DNA from: Undibacterium paludis
GTDB lineage: Bacteria; Pseudomonadota; Gammaproteobacteria; Burkholderiales; Burkholderiaceae_D
Reading direction: 5' to 3'
Length of the DNA stretch: 64,000 nt
NCBI RefSeq assembly: GCF_022568815.1
Contig: NZ_JAKZHX010000008.1
Coordinates: forward strand, 186,001 to 250,000
Positions 1-8,673 of the stretch are shown here, one piece after another. Position numbers and translations under genes: made by a program. The notes beneath the pieces were generated by a model. That model saw only the letters and a list, made by a program, of their open reading frames with translations. It had not been told where the DNA came from and did no database searches. Positions within the stretch are counted from its first letter, which is position 1; the number at the start of each line of letters is the position of its first letter.

Positions 1-1715
1 AATACTTTTTCCATCAACCTGCTGTCTCTGTCCAGCAGTTTGCGGGACAAGGTCAGGCCGGCATTCAATTCACCATTGAGCATCTTGTGGCAGGCTGTCG
101 TACTGATCTGCCTGGCTTCACGCAACTCGTCGTACACCAGCAGGGCATATTCATCGAGATTGGTATTGTCCGTGACTTTCAATGCGGCGATATAGTCCCT
201 GCCTGTCATTGCCTGTATCTGCGCATGAATATCTGCATCACTTTTGCCCTGGGTTTTCAGGTTCCAGATCATGTCGACCACTTCTTTAAAGCGGCCAGGC
301 AGGTGCTGTTCATAAACACGCCACAGTGATTGCCTGAGCAGGGACTGAACGATGCCTTCTTTTGAATCAGCAATGGAAAAACTGCGGGAACCGGTTTCAT
401 CGCCCAGTGAGGTACGGGTAATGACACCGGCCGCCAGCATTTCTTCACGGCTGGGGTACCACATGTCTTCAGATTTTGTGCTGCCTATCTTTTGTATGAA
501 TGCTTCTGGCAGCTTGGCCTGGCGATACTTGTCAAGCATGTTTTTTGTTGACATTTCCAGTTCAAAGCCTTGCACGCCAGGGAAGCTGGGCTGATGAAAC
601 CCTATGCGGGCATTGGGTGTGGCTGCCCTGTCCTTGCCTGCCAGGAAAACGTAAGTGCAGGCACTGGCGCACAGTCCTTCGACATAGGTGTCGAGCTGCT
701 TTTCCCGTATCATGCGCGCGATATTTTCGGCTTCGAGCAGGCGCCCACCGGATGAATTCAGGACGATGGTGCGTATCTGTGGCGACCGGCGCAAGGCTTC
801 GGCAAAGCGGTCAGCGCTGCCTTCACCAAAATACGCGCTCAGGTAGATTGATCCGCTCTGGGGTGTCGACTTGATTTCTATGGGGGGCATCTTGTCCTTG
901 CCCATGGCCAGGGCATAAAATTCACGCATCTGTGGCCATTGGGCACGGACAAAATTATGCGCCATGAAGATGACATTGCCACACAGCGTCAGCACGACCA
1001 GCGCAACGATCCAGCCAGCACCATTACCTGACCTGTACCTGCTCACGGAACGCCAGACACCGACAACGCCCCACAGCCAGGCCAGGCTGCCCACAATGAT
1101 GGCAGCCAGCATGAATGTAGCCAGCTGGCGCAGTGAAAAATGTGCTTTTTCTATTATTCTGGCCAAATTCAACAGTGCGTAACTCAGTACCAGGTTACCC
1201 AGCAGGACAGCATTGATCCAATAGGATTGCGCCAGCGGCAGTTCGCCGCGCCAGTGTGCGAGAATATAGTTGGCTGTCTGACGCTCCTGCGCTTTTTTAT
1301 CCTGGCCCTGTGCCTCATCTGGCATTTTATTGTGATTGCGCAACTCGATCAGTTTTTTATTGAAAGCAAAAAAATTCAGGATGCCGGTCAGCACAAAAAA
1401 CGTCGGGGCGATGACCATGGGCAGTGCGGCACTTTCCCGGGCGCCATTCCTGCCTGCCACAAAATACAAACCTGCCAGTACAAGCAGCATGACCAGACCG
1501 GCATACACTCTGGCAGCAGCGATGCGTCGCACACTGCTGTTGTCACCGAGCGCGCGCCATGGCACGTAATAAAACGAGGCGATCAACAACACACCAAACA
1601 TCGCACCCAGGTCTTCATAAATCGTCGTCAAACCGCTCTGGTGCGAGCTAAGCAGAGGGGATAAACTCAGTAGTATCATCAATGCCAGATTGATGCTTCG
1701 CATATTTTTAACCAT
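1..1715 (-). CDS. Membrane-anchored ClpP-like (COG3904-type) protein, C-terminus cut by window edge
   Basis: I translated the minus strand from an ATG at 1715; the frame stays open to base 1, so 571 residues are seen and the C-terminus is missing. The first ~255 residues hold several hydrophobic segments (about 7-22, 38-50, 71-87, 100-117, 166-186, 198-222, 233-252), a multi-span membrane module. Residues ~285-400 look like a ClpP/crotonase-fold domain: a glycine-rich SSGGR turn at 321-325 (oxyanion-type loop), CASAC at 349-353 with Ser351 in the nucleophile position, and IGFH at 371-374. That arrangement is typical of COG3904-type periplasmic ClpP-like proteins. Substrate is unknown. The gene is divergent from the histidine phosphatase gene. 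A serine-peptidase activity is inferred from the motif positions only. Confidence 0.75.
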   Translation of the reverse strand, partial: MVKNMRSINLALMILLSLSPLLSSHQSGLTTIYEDLGAMFGVLLIASFYYVPWRALGDNSSVRRIAAARVYAGLVMLLVLAGLYFVAGRNGARESAALPMVIAPTFFVLTGILNFFAFNKKLIELRNHNKMPDEAQGQDKKAQERQTANYILAHWRGELPLAQSYWINAVLLGNLVLSYALLNLARIIEKAHFSLRQLATFMLAAIIVGSLAWLWGVVGVWRSVSRYRSGNGAGWIVALVVLTLCGNVIFMAHNFVRAQWPQMREFYALAMGKDKMPPIEIKSTPQSGSIYLSAYFGEGSADRFAEALRRSPQIRTIVLNSSGGRLLEAENIARMIREKQLDTYVEGLCASACTYVFLAGKDRAATPNARIGFHQPSFPGVQGFELEMSTKNMLDKYRQAKLPEAFIQKIGSTKSEDMWYPSREEMLAAGVITRTSLGDETGSRSFSIADSKEGIVQSLLRQSLWRVYEQHLPGRFKEVVDMIWNLKTQGKSDADIHAQIQAMTGRDYIAALKVTDNTNLDEYALLVYDELREARQISTTACHKMLNGELNAGLTLSRKLLDRDSRLMEKV

Positions 1716-1948
1716 GACGCCAGCAGTTCCCGATTCCAAGGATTTCAAGATGAGAACCTGATTGTACATGTGCACGCCTGTCGCCCTGCACTTGCAGGTT
1801 AAAAAATATATGCCGTATCAGTATGTTACATACTCAGATTGGCAGGCTGGCCGGATTGTACAGGTGCTTATATGATGCTGTATTGATCGATGAATATTAT
1901 TCGGAGAGCTGTATCCGTCTATGAAAATTTTTAAATGAAAGTGACCAG

Positions 1949-2554
1949 ATGAATGCCACAAGACTGTTACGTCACCGGGTCACACTGCTTCTTATTTCGC
2001 TGATTGCCACCCTATGGCACAGTGACACTTCTGCTGAACCTGAGCTGATCATTCTCGTGCGTCATGCAGAAAAAGCCCCGGACAGCGACAAACCTGGCGA
2101 CCCTGGTTTGTCCGCAGCCGGGCAGGCCAGGGCGCAGGCCCTGGCAGCAGCGTTGCAACATAGTGGTGTGACACAGATATTCACCACGCAATACCGCCGT
2201 ACCCGTGAAACTGCCCAAGCGGTCGCTACGGCAAACGGCCTGGCTGTGCAGGCAATCGAAGCACGCCGTGGCGAAAGTGCCGCCCACGTTGCCGAGGTCA
2301 CAGCAGCAGTGCGTGCCGGCAGTGGTACAGTATTGGTAGTAGGGCACAGCAATACCGTGCCTGCCATCGCTACTGCACTGGGTGCGCCGACCGTGAAGGA
2401 ATTCTGTGAAAACAGCTTTGGCCACATGCTGGTGTTGCTGCCCGCAACCAAACCCGCGCAACCAGCCCGGCTGATCCAGTCACGCTACGGTGCTGCCGAT
2501 GCGCCTTTGGACATGACGGCAGACAGTGCTGCCACGCTGCGTAATTGCCAGTAA
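1949..2554 (+). CDS. Secreted histidine phosphatase family protein
   Basis: 201 aa. An N-terminal signal peptide (hydrophobic ~12-25, cleavage likely near TSA-EPE at ~29-30) is followed by the branch-1 histidine phosphatase signature LVRHAEK at ~36-42, whose His would be the phosphorylated nucleophile. The second catalytic His lies in VVGHSNT (~130). Length and layout match SixA/phosphoglycerate-mutase-like small phosphatases, here predicted periplasmic. It is followed after 31 bp by a Ca2+/H+ antiporter gene in the same direction, so they could be cotranscribed. The natural substrate cannot be read from sequence; the family acts on phosphate esters or phosphohistidine. Confidence 0.85.
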   Translation: MNATRLLRHRVTLLLISLIATLWHSDTSAEPELIILVRHAEKAPDSDKPGDPGLSAAGQARAQALAAALQHSGVTQIFTTQYRRTRETAQAVATANGLAVQAIEARRGESAAHVAEVTAAVRAGSGTVLVVGHSNTVPAIATALGAPTVKEFCENSFGHMLVLLPATKPAQPARLIQSRYGAADAPLDMTADSAATLRNCQ

Positions 2555-2585
2555 CATACACTTATCATCTTAAAGGGACGCCTGC

Positions 2586-3668
2586 ATGACCACTTCAGCC
2601 AAACTACCGCCCTGGTCCATCATCACACCCTTTGTCGCCTGGATCATACTGGCAGGCAGCCTGCTGACTTCAGCCAGCCTGTATGCGGTGCTGCTGACGC
2701 TGGCCCTGTTTGGCGGCGTACTGACTGCCGTCTACCATGCTGAAGTGGTGGCGCACAAGATCGGTGAACCATTTGGCACACTCTTGCTGGCCCTGGCCGT
2801 GACATTGATCGAGGTGGCGCTGATCGTGTCGCTGATGCTGGCCGGTGGTGAAGCCACGTCCGGCCTGGCGCGTGATACCGTGTTTGCCGCCATCATGATC
2901 ATCCTTAATGGCATCATCGGTCTGTGCCTGCTGGCTGGCGCCAGTCTGCACAAAGAACAGAGCTTCAGCCTGCGTGGCGCAAGCACTTCACTGGCGACGC
3001 TGGCCGCGCTGGCGATACTGACCCTGGTTTTGCCCAATTATACGTCGACCGTCAGCGGGCCTTATTACAGCCCCAGCCAGCTCAGCTTCATCGCGATTAT
3101 TTCGCTGGTGTTGTACGGTACGTTTGTACTGGTGCAGACTGTACGCCATCGCGATTACTTCCTGCCTGCTGTTGCCCCTGGCGATGAAGAAGTCCATGCA
3201 GAACCGCCGGGCAATGCCGTTGCCTGGAGCAGTGCCGGCCTGCTGCTGCTTTGCCTGGGAGCAGTGGTCCTGCTGGCCAAAGCGCTGGCGCCAACGCTGG
3301 AGCATGCTGTTGCTGCTGCCGGTGCACCCAAGGCCCTGGTCGGCATCATCATCGCCATCGTCGTCCTGCTGCCGGAAGGCGTCGCCGCCTTCCGCGCCGC
3401 TCGCGCCAACCGCCTGCAAACCAGCATCAACCTGGCCCTGGGTTCCGCCCTGGCCAGCATAGGGCTGACGATACCGGTGGTGGCCGTCATTTCCCTCGTC
3501 ACTGGCTGGTCACTGACCCTGGGTATTGACGCCAAGGCTACCGTGTTGCTGTTGCTGTCGCTGTTCATTACCTCGCTGTCGCTGGGGACGGGGCGTACCA
3601 CCATCATGCAGGGGACTATCCATTGCGTGATTTTTGCGGTGTATTTGTTTACGACGGTGGTGCCTTGA
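2586..3668 (+). CDS. chaA: Calcium/proton antiporter, ChaA/CaCA family
   Basis: 360 aa, about the length of E. coli ChaA. The protein is almost entirely hydrophobic with about ten or eleven membrane segments. It carries the two inverted alpha-repeats of the CaCA superfamily: an N-terminal repeat containing GEPFGTLLLALAVTLIEVAL (~57-76, with the membrane Glu) and a C-terminal repeat with LLPEGVAAFRAA (~259) and NLALGSALASIGLTIP (~283). These acidic residues coordinate the cation in the family. Expected role is export of Ca2+ or Na+ driven by proton influx. An AAGGGA ribosome site (2572-2577) sits upstream of the ATG. The symbol is by family resemblance. Confidence 0.85.
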   Translation: MTTSAKLPPWSIITPFVAWIILAGSLLTSASLYAVLLTLALFGGVLTAVYHAEVVAHKIGEPFGTLLLALAVTLIEVALIVSLMLAGGEATSGLARDTVFAAIMIILNGIIGLCLLAGASLHKEQSFSLRGASTSLATLAALAILTLVLPNYTSTVSGPYYSPSQLSFIAIISLVLYGTFVLVQTVRHRDYFLPAVAPGDEEVHAEPPGNAVAWSSAGLLLLCLGAVVLLAKALAPTLEHAVAAAGAPKALVGIIIAIVVLLPEGVAAFRAARANRLQTSINLALGSALASIGLTIPVVAVISLVTGWSLTLGIDAKATVLLLLSLFITSLSLGTGRTTIMQGTIHCVIFAVYLFTTVVP

Positions 3669-3973
3669 GTAAAACAGACTCACCCTCTTGAATAAAATTG
3701 TCAGCAAATATATTCCATCAAGTGATCTGTCTAATTCTGCGATAGGGAAGCTGTCGGATCTATCTCCTTTCAGCAGAGAATCTAACTTCTGTAAATGCAG
3801 AATCGGGTTAGAGCACTATTGTTCAAGTATTCAGTTTCCTTTGGTGACTGTCATTGAACAAAAAAATATTTAAAAAAAGTTGTAAGACGAAAGACATTTC
3901 ATCGACTTAAGGAAGCTCTCCCTGTTTTTGAGCTATTTGAAATTATCCAAATCAAACCGAGACCGTCGATAAA
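3669..3973. other. Intergenic region, no supported gene
   Basis: About 305 bp between the antiporter and the spondin genes. It is AT-rich (many A/T runs near 3850-3890), consistent with promoter sequence for the downstream pair. A 61-codon open frame here has no ribosome site and no recognisable features, so I leave it uncalled. Confidence 0.5.
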
Positions 3974-4747
3974 ATGTATACTACTGATACACACACCGCG
4001 CCAGTCAATCCTGGCCATACTTTCCTGTTTAAAAAACTCTTGCTGGCGTGCGCCGTATGCGTAGCGGCACCAGCAGCCTTTGCGTCGGATTTGACTGTCA
4101 CTGTCACCAATCTGACACGCGGCACCTGGTTTACGCCAATGCTGGTTGCTGCCCACCCGGCTGGCTTCAAGTCATTTACTGAAGGTACTGCCGCCAGTGT
4201 TGAAATTCAGAGCATTGCTGAAGCCGGGGACACAAGCGGTATGCAGGCTATCTTGCCGGTGAGTTCGGTAAAGGTAGTTGATCCAGCCAAAGGCCCGTTG
4301 AAACCAGGTGGAAGTGCCACCACGGTCAGTTTTAGCGGAGGTGCAGGAACCAGTAATTCACAACTGACAATCTTGGCCATGATGGTACCAACCAATGATG
4401 GATTCATCGCACTTAATGCCATTGATATCCCGACCGCGCCTGGTACTTATACCTACAATGTTAACGCCTACGATGCCGGTACTGAAGCCAACGACGAAAA
4501 GAAGGCCGCCGCTGGTGGTATTAATCAACCAGGCATGATATTCCCGGCTTTCCTGAATGATGCAACAGGTAAGTTATCGAGTGATATCAACCCCAATGCG
4601 ACAGGTTTCAGCAATGCGACCAAAGAAGGTTTTGTTCACATACACAGGGGAATTGTCGGGAGCGCCAATGGCGGCCCAAGCGCTCTGGACAATACCGTCT
4701 ATCGCTGGTTGAATCCGGTTGCCCGCGTTGTTCTGACCGTCAAATAA
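3974..4747 (+). CDS. Secreted spondin-domain protein
   Basis: 257 aa. The N-terminus is a signal peptide with a longer n-region (hydrophobic ~22-38, probable cleavage AFA-SD at ~38). The rest fits a bacterial spondin_N domain: it opens with LTVTVTNLTRG, then FTPMLVAAH, a long beta-rich body with NDGFIALNAI (~139) and VNAYDAGTEAND (~161), and ends in a HIHRGIVG segment (~223) and a final beta strand. In eukaryotes the F-spondin N-domain is an adhesive extracellular module; the bacterial role is not established. Its stop is 10 bp upstream of a second spondin gene, so the two form an operon. No strong Shine-Dalgarno is visible at this ATG, so the start is the least certain part. Confidence 0.8.
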   Translation: MYTTDTHTAPVNPGHTFLFKKLLLACAVCVAAPAAFASDLTVTVTNLTRGTWFTPMLVAAHPAGFKSFTEGTAASVEIQSIAEAGDTSGMQAILPVSSVKVVDPAKGPLKPGGSATTVSFSGGAGTSNSQLTILAMMVPTNDGFIALNAIDIPTAPGTYTYNVNAYDAGTEANDEKKAAAGGINQPGMIFPAFLNDATGKLSSDINPNATGFSNATKEGFVHIHRGIVGSANGGPSALDNTVYRWLNPVARVVLTVK

Positions 4748-4757
4748 GGAGTGTGAG

Positions 4758-5516
4758 ATGCACAATTCCTTACGTGTAAGAACTATGGCAATCTCTCTGG
4801 CGACTGCGGCTGTTCTCAGTGCTTGTGGCGGACATGAGACGATGCCGCCACAGACTACAGTTTCTACCCCGGTGAATGCAATGTTTGAAGTTACGCTGGT
4901 CAACCTGACTGCCGGACAGCCTCTTAGTCCCATGGTTGCAGTCGCTCATGACGATGGTTTTAAACTGTTCTCCTTGGGTGAGACTGCCTCTGTGGAGCTG
5001 GAGAAATTGGCTGAGGGCGGTGAATCGGCACCGCTTGCGGCCCTGGCGAACGCATCAAAGTCTGTTTATGCAACAGCAGTAGGTTCTGGCGGGCCGTTGT
5101 TGCCCGGGGCAGGCAATAAATCCGTAGTCAGCTTGACGGTACCAGCGTCCAGTCTGGGAACTTTGCGTTTTTCCTTGGCCAGCATGTTGGGTAATACCAA
5201 TGATGGTTTCACTGGCATCAGTGGACAATCGCTGGCGCAAATACCTGTTGGTGCAGAGTCAAATTTCAGACTGCTTTCTTATGATGCCGGCACGGAGCGC
5301 AATACCGAAAGCGCCGACACGGTGCCTGGACCGGCAACACAAAACTCTGGAGGAAAGCGTGAAGGATTTAACCCGGCACGTGATGATGTCGTTAATGTAG
5401 TCACTTTGCATCCAGGTGTGGTCAGCAAAGATGATGGTTTGCCGACCTCAGCACTGACACAGGCACATCGCTGGGATAATCCGGTTGCCGTTCTGACTGT
5501 TAAACGCATTCAATGA
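4758..5516 (+). CDS. Spondin-domain lipoprotein
   Basis: 252 aa. A lipobox (VLSAC, Cys at ~22) follows a hydrophobic leader, so this copy should be lipid-anchored, unlike its upstream neighbour. The mature part repeats the same fold: FEVTLVNLTAGQPLSPMVAVAH at ~42, GETASVELEKLAEGG, NTNDGFTGI (~147), SYDAGTERNTE (~173), and a C-terminal VTLHPGVVS segment with a final VAVLTVK strand. It aligns by eye along its length with the preceding protein, suggesting tandem duplication. Good ribosome site (AAGGAG, 4746-4751) 6 bp before the ATG. A hairpin downstream (5557-5593) may end the operon. Confidence 0.8.
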   Translation: MHNSLRVRTMAISLATAAVLSACGGHETMPPQTTVSTPVNAMFEVTLVNLTAGQPLSPMVAVAHDDGFKLFSLGETASVELEKLAEGGESAPLAALANASKSVYATAVGSGGPLLPGAGNKSVVSLTVPASSLGTLRFSLASMLGNTNDGFTGISGQSLAQIPVGAESNFRLLSYDAGTERNTESADTVPGPATQNSGGKREGFNPARDDVVNVVTLHPGVVSKDDGLPTSALTQAHRWDNPVAVLTVKRIQ

Positions 5517-5556
5517 TACGAGCTCTGAGAACTGACAACTCAAACCAGTTCCACTT

Positions 5557-5593
5557 GAAGAATGCCCAGCGCCATTGGGGCTGGACATTCTTC
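5557..5593 (+). terminator. Candidate hairpin terminator after the spondin operon
   Basis: An inverted repeat pairs GAAGAATGCCCAGC with GCTGGACATTCTTC with one mismatch around a 9-nt loop. There is no clean T-run after it, so it may be a weak or bidirectional terminator between the convergent genes. Confidence 0.45.
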
Positions 5594-5718
5594 TTCAAGC
5601 GCTTTAAGCATGCAGTACGACATTGAATACCCTGACTTCCATGACGGACATCGTACTGAAACTCTCAAACCTTATCCGTAAAACATGGGAAAAGTAACTC
5701 TAGTCACGATTGTTTTGT

Positions 5719-6138
5719 TTACGACCGGTCGACCTTATTTATCGGGATATCAACCTCGTTGTTGACAAAGTACGAATTCGCCGTCCCCAGATCCAGCAGG
5801 CCGATTTCATTGGCATGGGGGTTGTGGTAGTCCAGCTTCAGTGCATAGGTTTTGTCTGCGTGGACGGTCAGTACAGCCACCAGCGGGCGTTTGTGGACTT
5901 CTGCCTGCATTTCGTCGAACAGTGACAACATCAGCGGTTCGAGCAGGGAGGTGTATTCAGGCACGGCGCTCAATACAGACAGTTCACGGTTCTTGCGGAT
6001 CATGAACTGGAAAGCGGTGGGCGCTACATCGGATGAGTAAAATCGAAAATACGTCTGGTCCCACACGTTGGTGGAATCAGACGTAAATTTCAACAGAACT
6101 TTTGCCATCAGCAAGGTAAGTTCATTCTTCTTGGGCAT
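5719..6138 (-). CDS. Hypothetical protein, possibly YezG/DUF600-like
   Basis: 139 aa, soluble, no signal peptide or membrane segment. I do not recognise it firmly. The order of features (an aromatic-rich beta region YFRFYSS at ~30, an acidic helix LFDEMQAEV at ~73, then KTYALKLDYHN at ~96) loosely recalls the DUF600/YezG family, some of whose members are immunity proteins for nuclease toxins. This is a weak resemblance. The ATG at 6138 has GGAA 8-9 nt upstream; a second ATG at 6108 is possible. No toxin gene is adjacent. Convergent with the spondin operon. Confidence 0.55.
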   Translation of the reverse strand: MPKKNELTLLMAKVLLKFTSDSTNVWDQTYFRFYSSDVAPTAFQFMIRKNRELSVLSAVPEYTSLLEPLMLSLFDEMQAEVHKRPLVAVLTVHADKTYALKLDYHNPHANEIGLLDLGTANSYFVNNEVDIPINKVDRS

Positions 6139-6262
6139 GCAATTTTCCGGGAATGACGGGTTTTTGATGATTTTACTATGCCGGAAAGCCCAGGGTTTTT
6201 ATTCCATATTGTTTGACGGCAATAAAAAGGGGTTTTTTACGGTTTTATTGTCTTTATGGTAT

Positions 6263-6498
6263 TTAATCTGAAGCTGATATGGTCTGATCACTCCATCTGT
6301 GCCGGGCAAGGCACAGGCGGATAAGATTTTCGCCAGCCACGTCAAAATGCGCCAGGCAATAGGCAATGAATTCCCTGACATGAGGGCGCGGGTAGCAGTG
6401 ATGGCCAAGAAGAAAAAATCAGGTTCGCTGCCTGAATGGGCCTGGGTGGCGTAGAGCAGGGTTTCGTCAAGGTCGAGTATCAGTAATTTTGCAGTCAT
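6263..6498 (-). pseudogene. Frameshifted, truncated HAD-family (NIF/FCP-like) phosphatase
   Basis: The minus strand starts with a perfect HAD motif I (KLLILDLDETLL, with the nucleophile Asp) at residues 4-15. After residue ~32 the frame no longer looks like a protein, but the neighbouring frame reads YPRPHVREFIAYCLAHFDVA, which is exactly the segment expected after motif I in NLI-interacting/FCP-type HAD phosphatases (RPxxxEFL...FDVAVWTSA). That frame then hits a stop at 6263-6265, well before motifs II-IV. So a frameshift plus a 3' truncation have killed the gene. It lies 5 bp downstream of the HxlR regulator. Confidence 0.7.
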
Positions 6499-6503
6499 AT
6501 GTT

Positions 6504-6839
6504 TCAGGTTTCTTGGTCCGGAAGATTCTGGCCCCAGGCATATAGGTCCTGCAAGAGGGGCTTGAGCGTACAGCCAAGTGCCGTCAGGCTGTATTCCACC
6601 TTTGGGGGCACTTCAGCATAAACTTCACGGTGGATGATGCCATCAGCTTCAAGTTCGCGTAATTGCTGGGTCAGCATCTTCTGGCTGATTGGTGGGATAT
6701 TCTTCTTGAGCTCACCAAAACGCATGGTCCCGTCGCACAGCATGTGCAGTATAACGGGTTTCCATTTACCGCCGATCAGGTTGATGGTCCTGACCATGGG
6801 GCAGCGGATGGGGTTTTCTGTATGCCATTGCTGTTTCAT
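6504..6839 (-). CDS. HxlR-family transcriptional regulator
   Basis: 111 aa, the usual HxlR length. Near the N-terminus RCPMVRTINLIGGKWKPVIL contains the conserved C-P and GGKW residues, followed by the winged helix (MRFGELKKNIPPISQKMLT as recognition region, then DGIIHREVYAEVPPKVEYSLT as the wing). Cys13 is the residue that senses electrophiles or redox changes in several family members. It probably controls a neighbouring promoter; the divergent partner is the M50-like protease gene at 6921. The gene directly downstream is a dead HAD remnant. Confidence 0.9.
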   Translation of the reverse strand: MKQQWHTENPIRCPMVRTINLIGGKWKPVILHMLCDGTMRFGELKKNIPPISQKMLTQQLRELEADGIIHREVYAEVPPKVEYSLTALGCTLKPLLQDLYAWGQNLPDQET

Positions 6840-6920
6840 TGCGTCTGCTGTTGATGTTTGCCTGGCTTCATGATAGCTGGTTTACACTATGCATGATATT
6901 TTCATCTTGTCTGGAATAGT

Positions 6921-7790
6921 ATGAGCCTCTTGAAAGCACTCAAGACAGTCAGGGTCGCGTCGGCATCATCCACGTCAGCATACAGCGCCGCGAGTAATCG
7001 CGGCCTTGGCCACAGGCGCAGTCTGCTGTTTCTGATGGCAGTATTTTTTCTGCTGTGGATTGTGGCACCGCTCTTGCTCCCTGAAGTGGCATATATGATG
7101 TATTGGCCTACAGCGCCCCTGCGTTACCTTGGAGTATTTGTGCATGAGATGGGGCATGGCCTTGCCAGCCTGGTGAGTGGTGGGTCATTTCACTGGTTTC
7201 AGATGGACCTGGGTGGTGGAGTAGCAATCACCAGCGGGGGCGCGCAGAGTCTGGTATTGCTTGGTGGTTTGCTGGGGCCAGCTGTGTTTGGCAGCCTGTT
7301 GTTGATTGCCTCGACCAGGATGGAGAAATTGCTGCTGCCTTACCTGGTCCTGATACTGTTCTTTGGCAGCGGTACTTATTACATGCTCAAACCGCTTATG
7401 CTTGGCGGCGCCAATGATGCGTTGCTGGCGCAATGGCATGTCAGTCATCTGTTGGCCCTGTTATTGCCAGTTTCGATGATCGCTGCACTGCTGTTTTTAC
7501 TGCGTATGCCAGACTCTTTGCAAAGACTGGTCTTGCAGTTGCTGGGTATTGTGATGTGTTATGCAGCTTTTAGCGATACCAGCTACATCTTCCGTTACGA
7601 AGCCCTGCCTAATGGCATGTATTCCGATGCCCGTGTGTTCGCGTCCTTGTTCCTGCCCTTCAGTGCGCAGTCTATCCCCTGGCTGGTCTTTGTTTTCTTT
7701 GCCCTCCTGATAGCCTGCCTGAATTTTGCACTGCTTGCGCTTGGTGTTACCAGAGCCCTGAAGGCTCCCGGACTGACCTCGGGTAAATGA
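6921..7790 (+). CDS. M50-family membrane metallopeptidase-like protein
   Basis: 289 aa with about six or seven membrane segments. The zinc motif HEMGH sits at ~75-79 (FVHEMGHGLASL), followed by a glycine-rich membrane stretch GGLLGPAVFGS (~116). This fits M50B-like integral membrane metalloproteases, which cut within or near the membrane. A classic third ligand motif (N/DxxPxxxLDGG) is not obvious, so the substrate and even activity are uncertain. The 41-residue N-terminal tail is Ser/Ala rich and cytoplasmic. Monocistronic by spacing, divergent from the HxlR gene, whose product could regulate it. Confidence 0.75.
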   Translation: MSLLKALKTVRVASASSTSAYSAASNRGLGHRRSLLFLMAVFFLLWIVAPLLLPEVAYMMYWPTAPLRYLGVFVHEMGHGLASLVSGGSFHWFQMDLGGGVAITSGGAQSLVLLGGLLGPAVFGSLLLIASTRMEKLLLPYLVLILFFGSGTYYMLKPLMLGGANDALLAQWHVSHLLALLLPVSMIAALLFLLRMPDSLQRLVLQLLGIVMCYAAFSDTSYIFRYEALPNGMYSDARVFASLFLPFSAQSIPWLVFVFFALLIACLNFALLALGVTRALKAPGLTSGK

Positions 7791-7922
7791 ATCGATATTC
7801 CATACTTACCTCAGGGTGACTATCTCACGAAATAGTGCGTACTTGTTGAAAACAGGTTGATTGCTCACAATGGCGTGGCGCGCGCATTCATACGTTTTCA
7901 TCCACTTGAGGGAGTAGCAAAC

Positions 7923-8663
7923 ATGTCTGCACCACAGATACAAAGAATAAGCATTCTGCCGTTTGGCATGGTCAACTGCCATCTGATCATACAGGGACAG
8001 AATTGCATCGTCGTTGATACTGGCTTGCCAGGGTCTGCGGGAAAGATAATCCGGGCATTGAAACGACATGGACTTGATCAGTCACATATCAGGCTGGTCG
8101 TCATAACCCATGCGCATGTTGACCATGCCGGCAGTGCGGCAGCATTACGTGAGTTGTCCGGTGCGCCGATAGCGGGTCATGACGGCGACCTGGCGTATTA
8201 TCAGCAAAAGCAGCAGATGCATTTCTGTTCTACGGGCTGGTTCGGCCGCCTGTTCTTGCGCACTGGTTTGATATTGCAGCCTTACCAGCCGTTTACACCT
8301 GATATCCTGCTGAGCGGTGACGACACGCTGGACTTGAACTGCTATGGCATTACCGGACTGTTGAAGCCAACACCGGGGCACACGGCCGGTTCACTGTCTG
8401 TGGAGTTGCCCAGTCGCGACGCCATGGTGGGCGATTTGCTGGCGTCTGGCATCTTGCTGGGTGGCTTGCTCAGGACCGGACATGCCATCCGCCCTCCGTT
8501 TGAAGACAATGCGCTGGTCGTGGCGCAACAGTTGCAGAACTTGCTGGATGCAGGAGTTGAGCGTTTTTACATGGGCCATGGCGGTCCTTTGCCTGCGCAG
8601 GAGGTGGCGGCACATGTACGGCGCCTGCATGTTGTGGCGCAGCCTGCCTGCTGCCAACACTGA
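7923..8663 (+). CDS. MBL-fold metallo-hydrolase
   Basis: 246 aa from the ATG at 7923, which has a strong GAGGGAG site 8 nt upstream (an open frame extends 22 codons further but without a ribosome site). The metallo-beta-lactamase zinc motif THAHVDHAG is at ~62-70; further ligands are the His in TPGHTAG (~152) and the Asp in MVGDLL (~169), with a final MGHGG (~217). This is a cytosolic binuclear zinc hydrolase of the glyoxalase-II-like group. Substrate unknown. It ends 11 bp from the convergent GGDEF-EAL gene. Confidence 0.88.
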   Translation: MSAPQIQRISILPFGMVNCHLIIQGQNCIVVDTGLPGSAGKIIRALKRHGLDQSHIRLVVITHAHVDHAGSAAALRELSGAPIAGHDGDLAYYQQKQQMHFCSTGWFGRLFLRTGLILQPYQPFTPDILLSGDDTLDLNCYGITGLLKPTPGHTAGSLSVELPSRDAMVGDLLASGILLGGLLRTGHAIRPPFEDNALVVAQQLQNLLDAGVERFYMGHGGPLPAQEVAAHVRRLHVVAQPACCQH

Positions 8664-8673
8664 CAGGGCTGTT

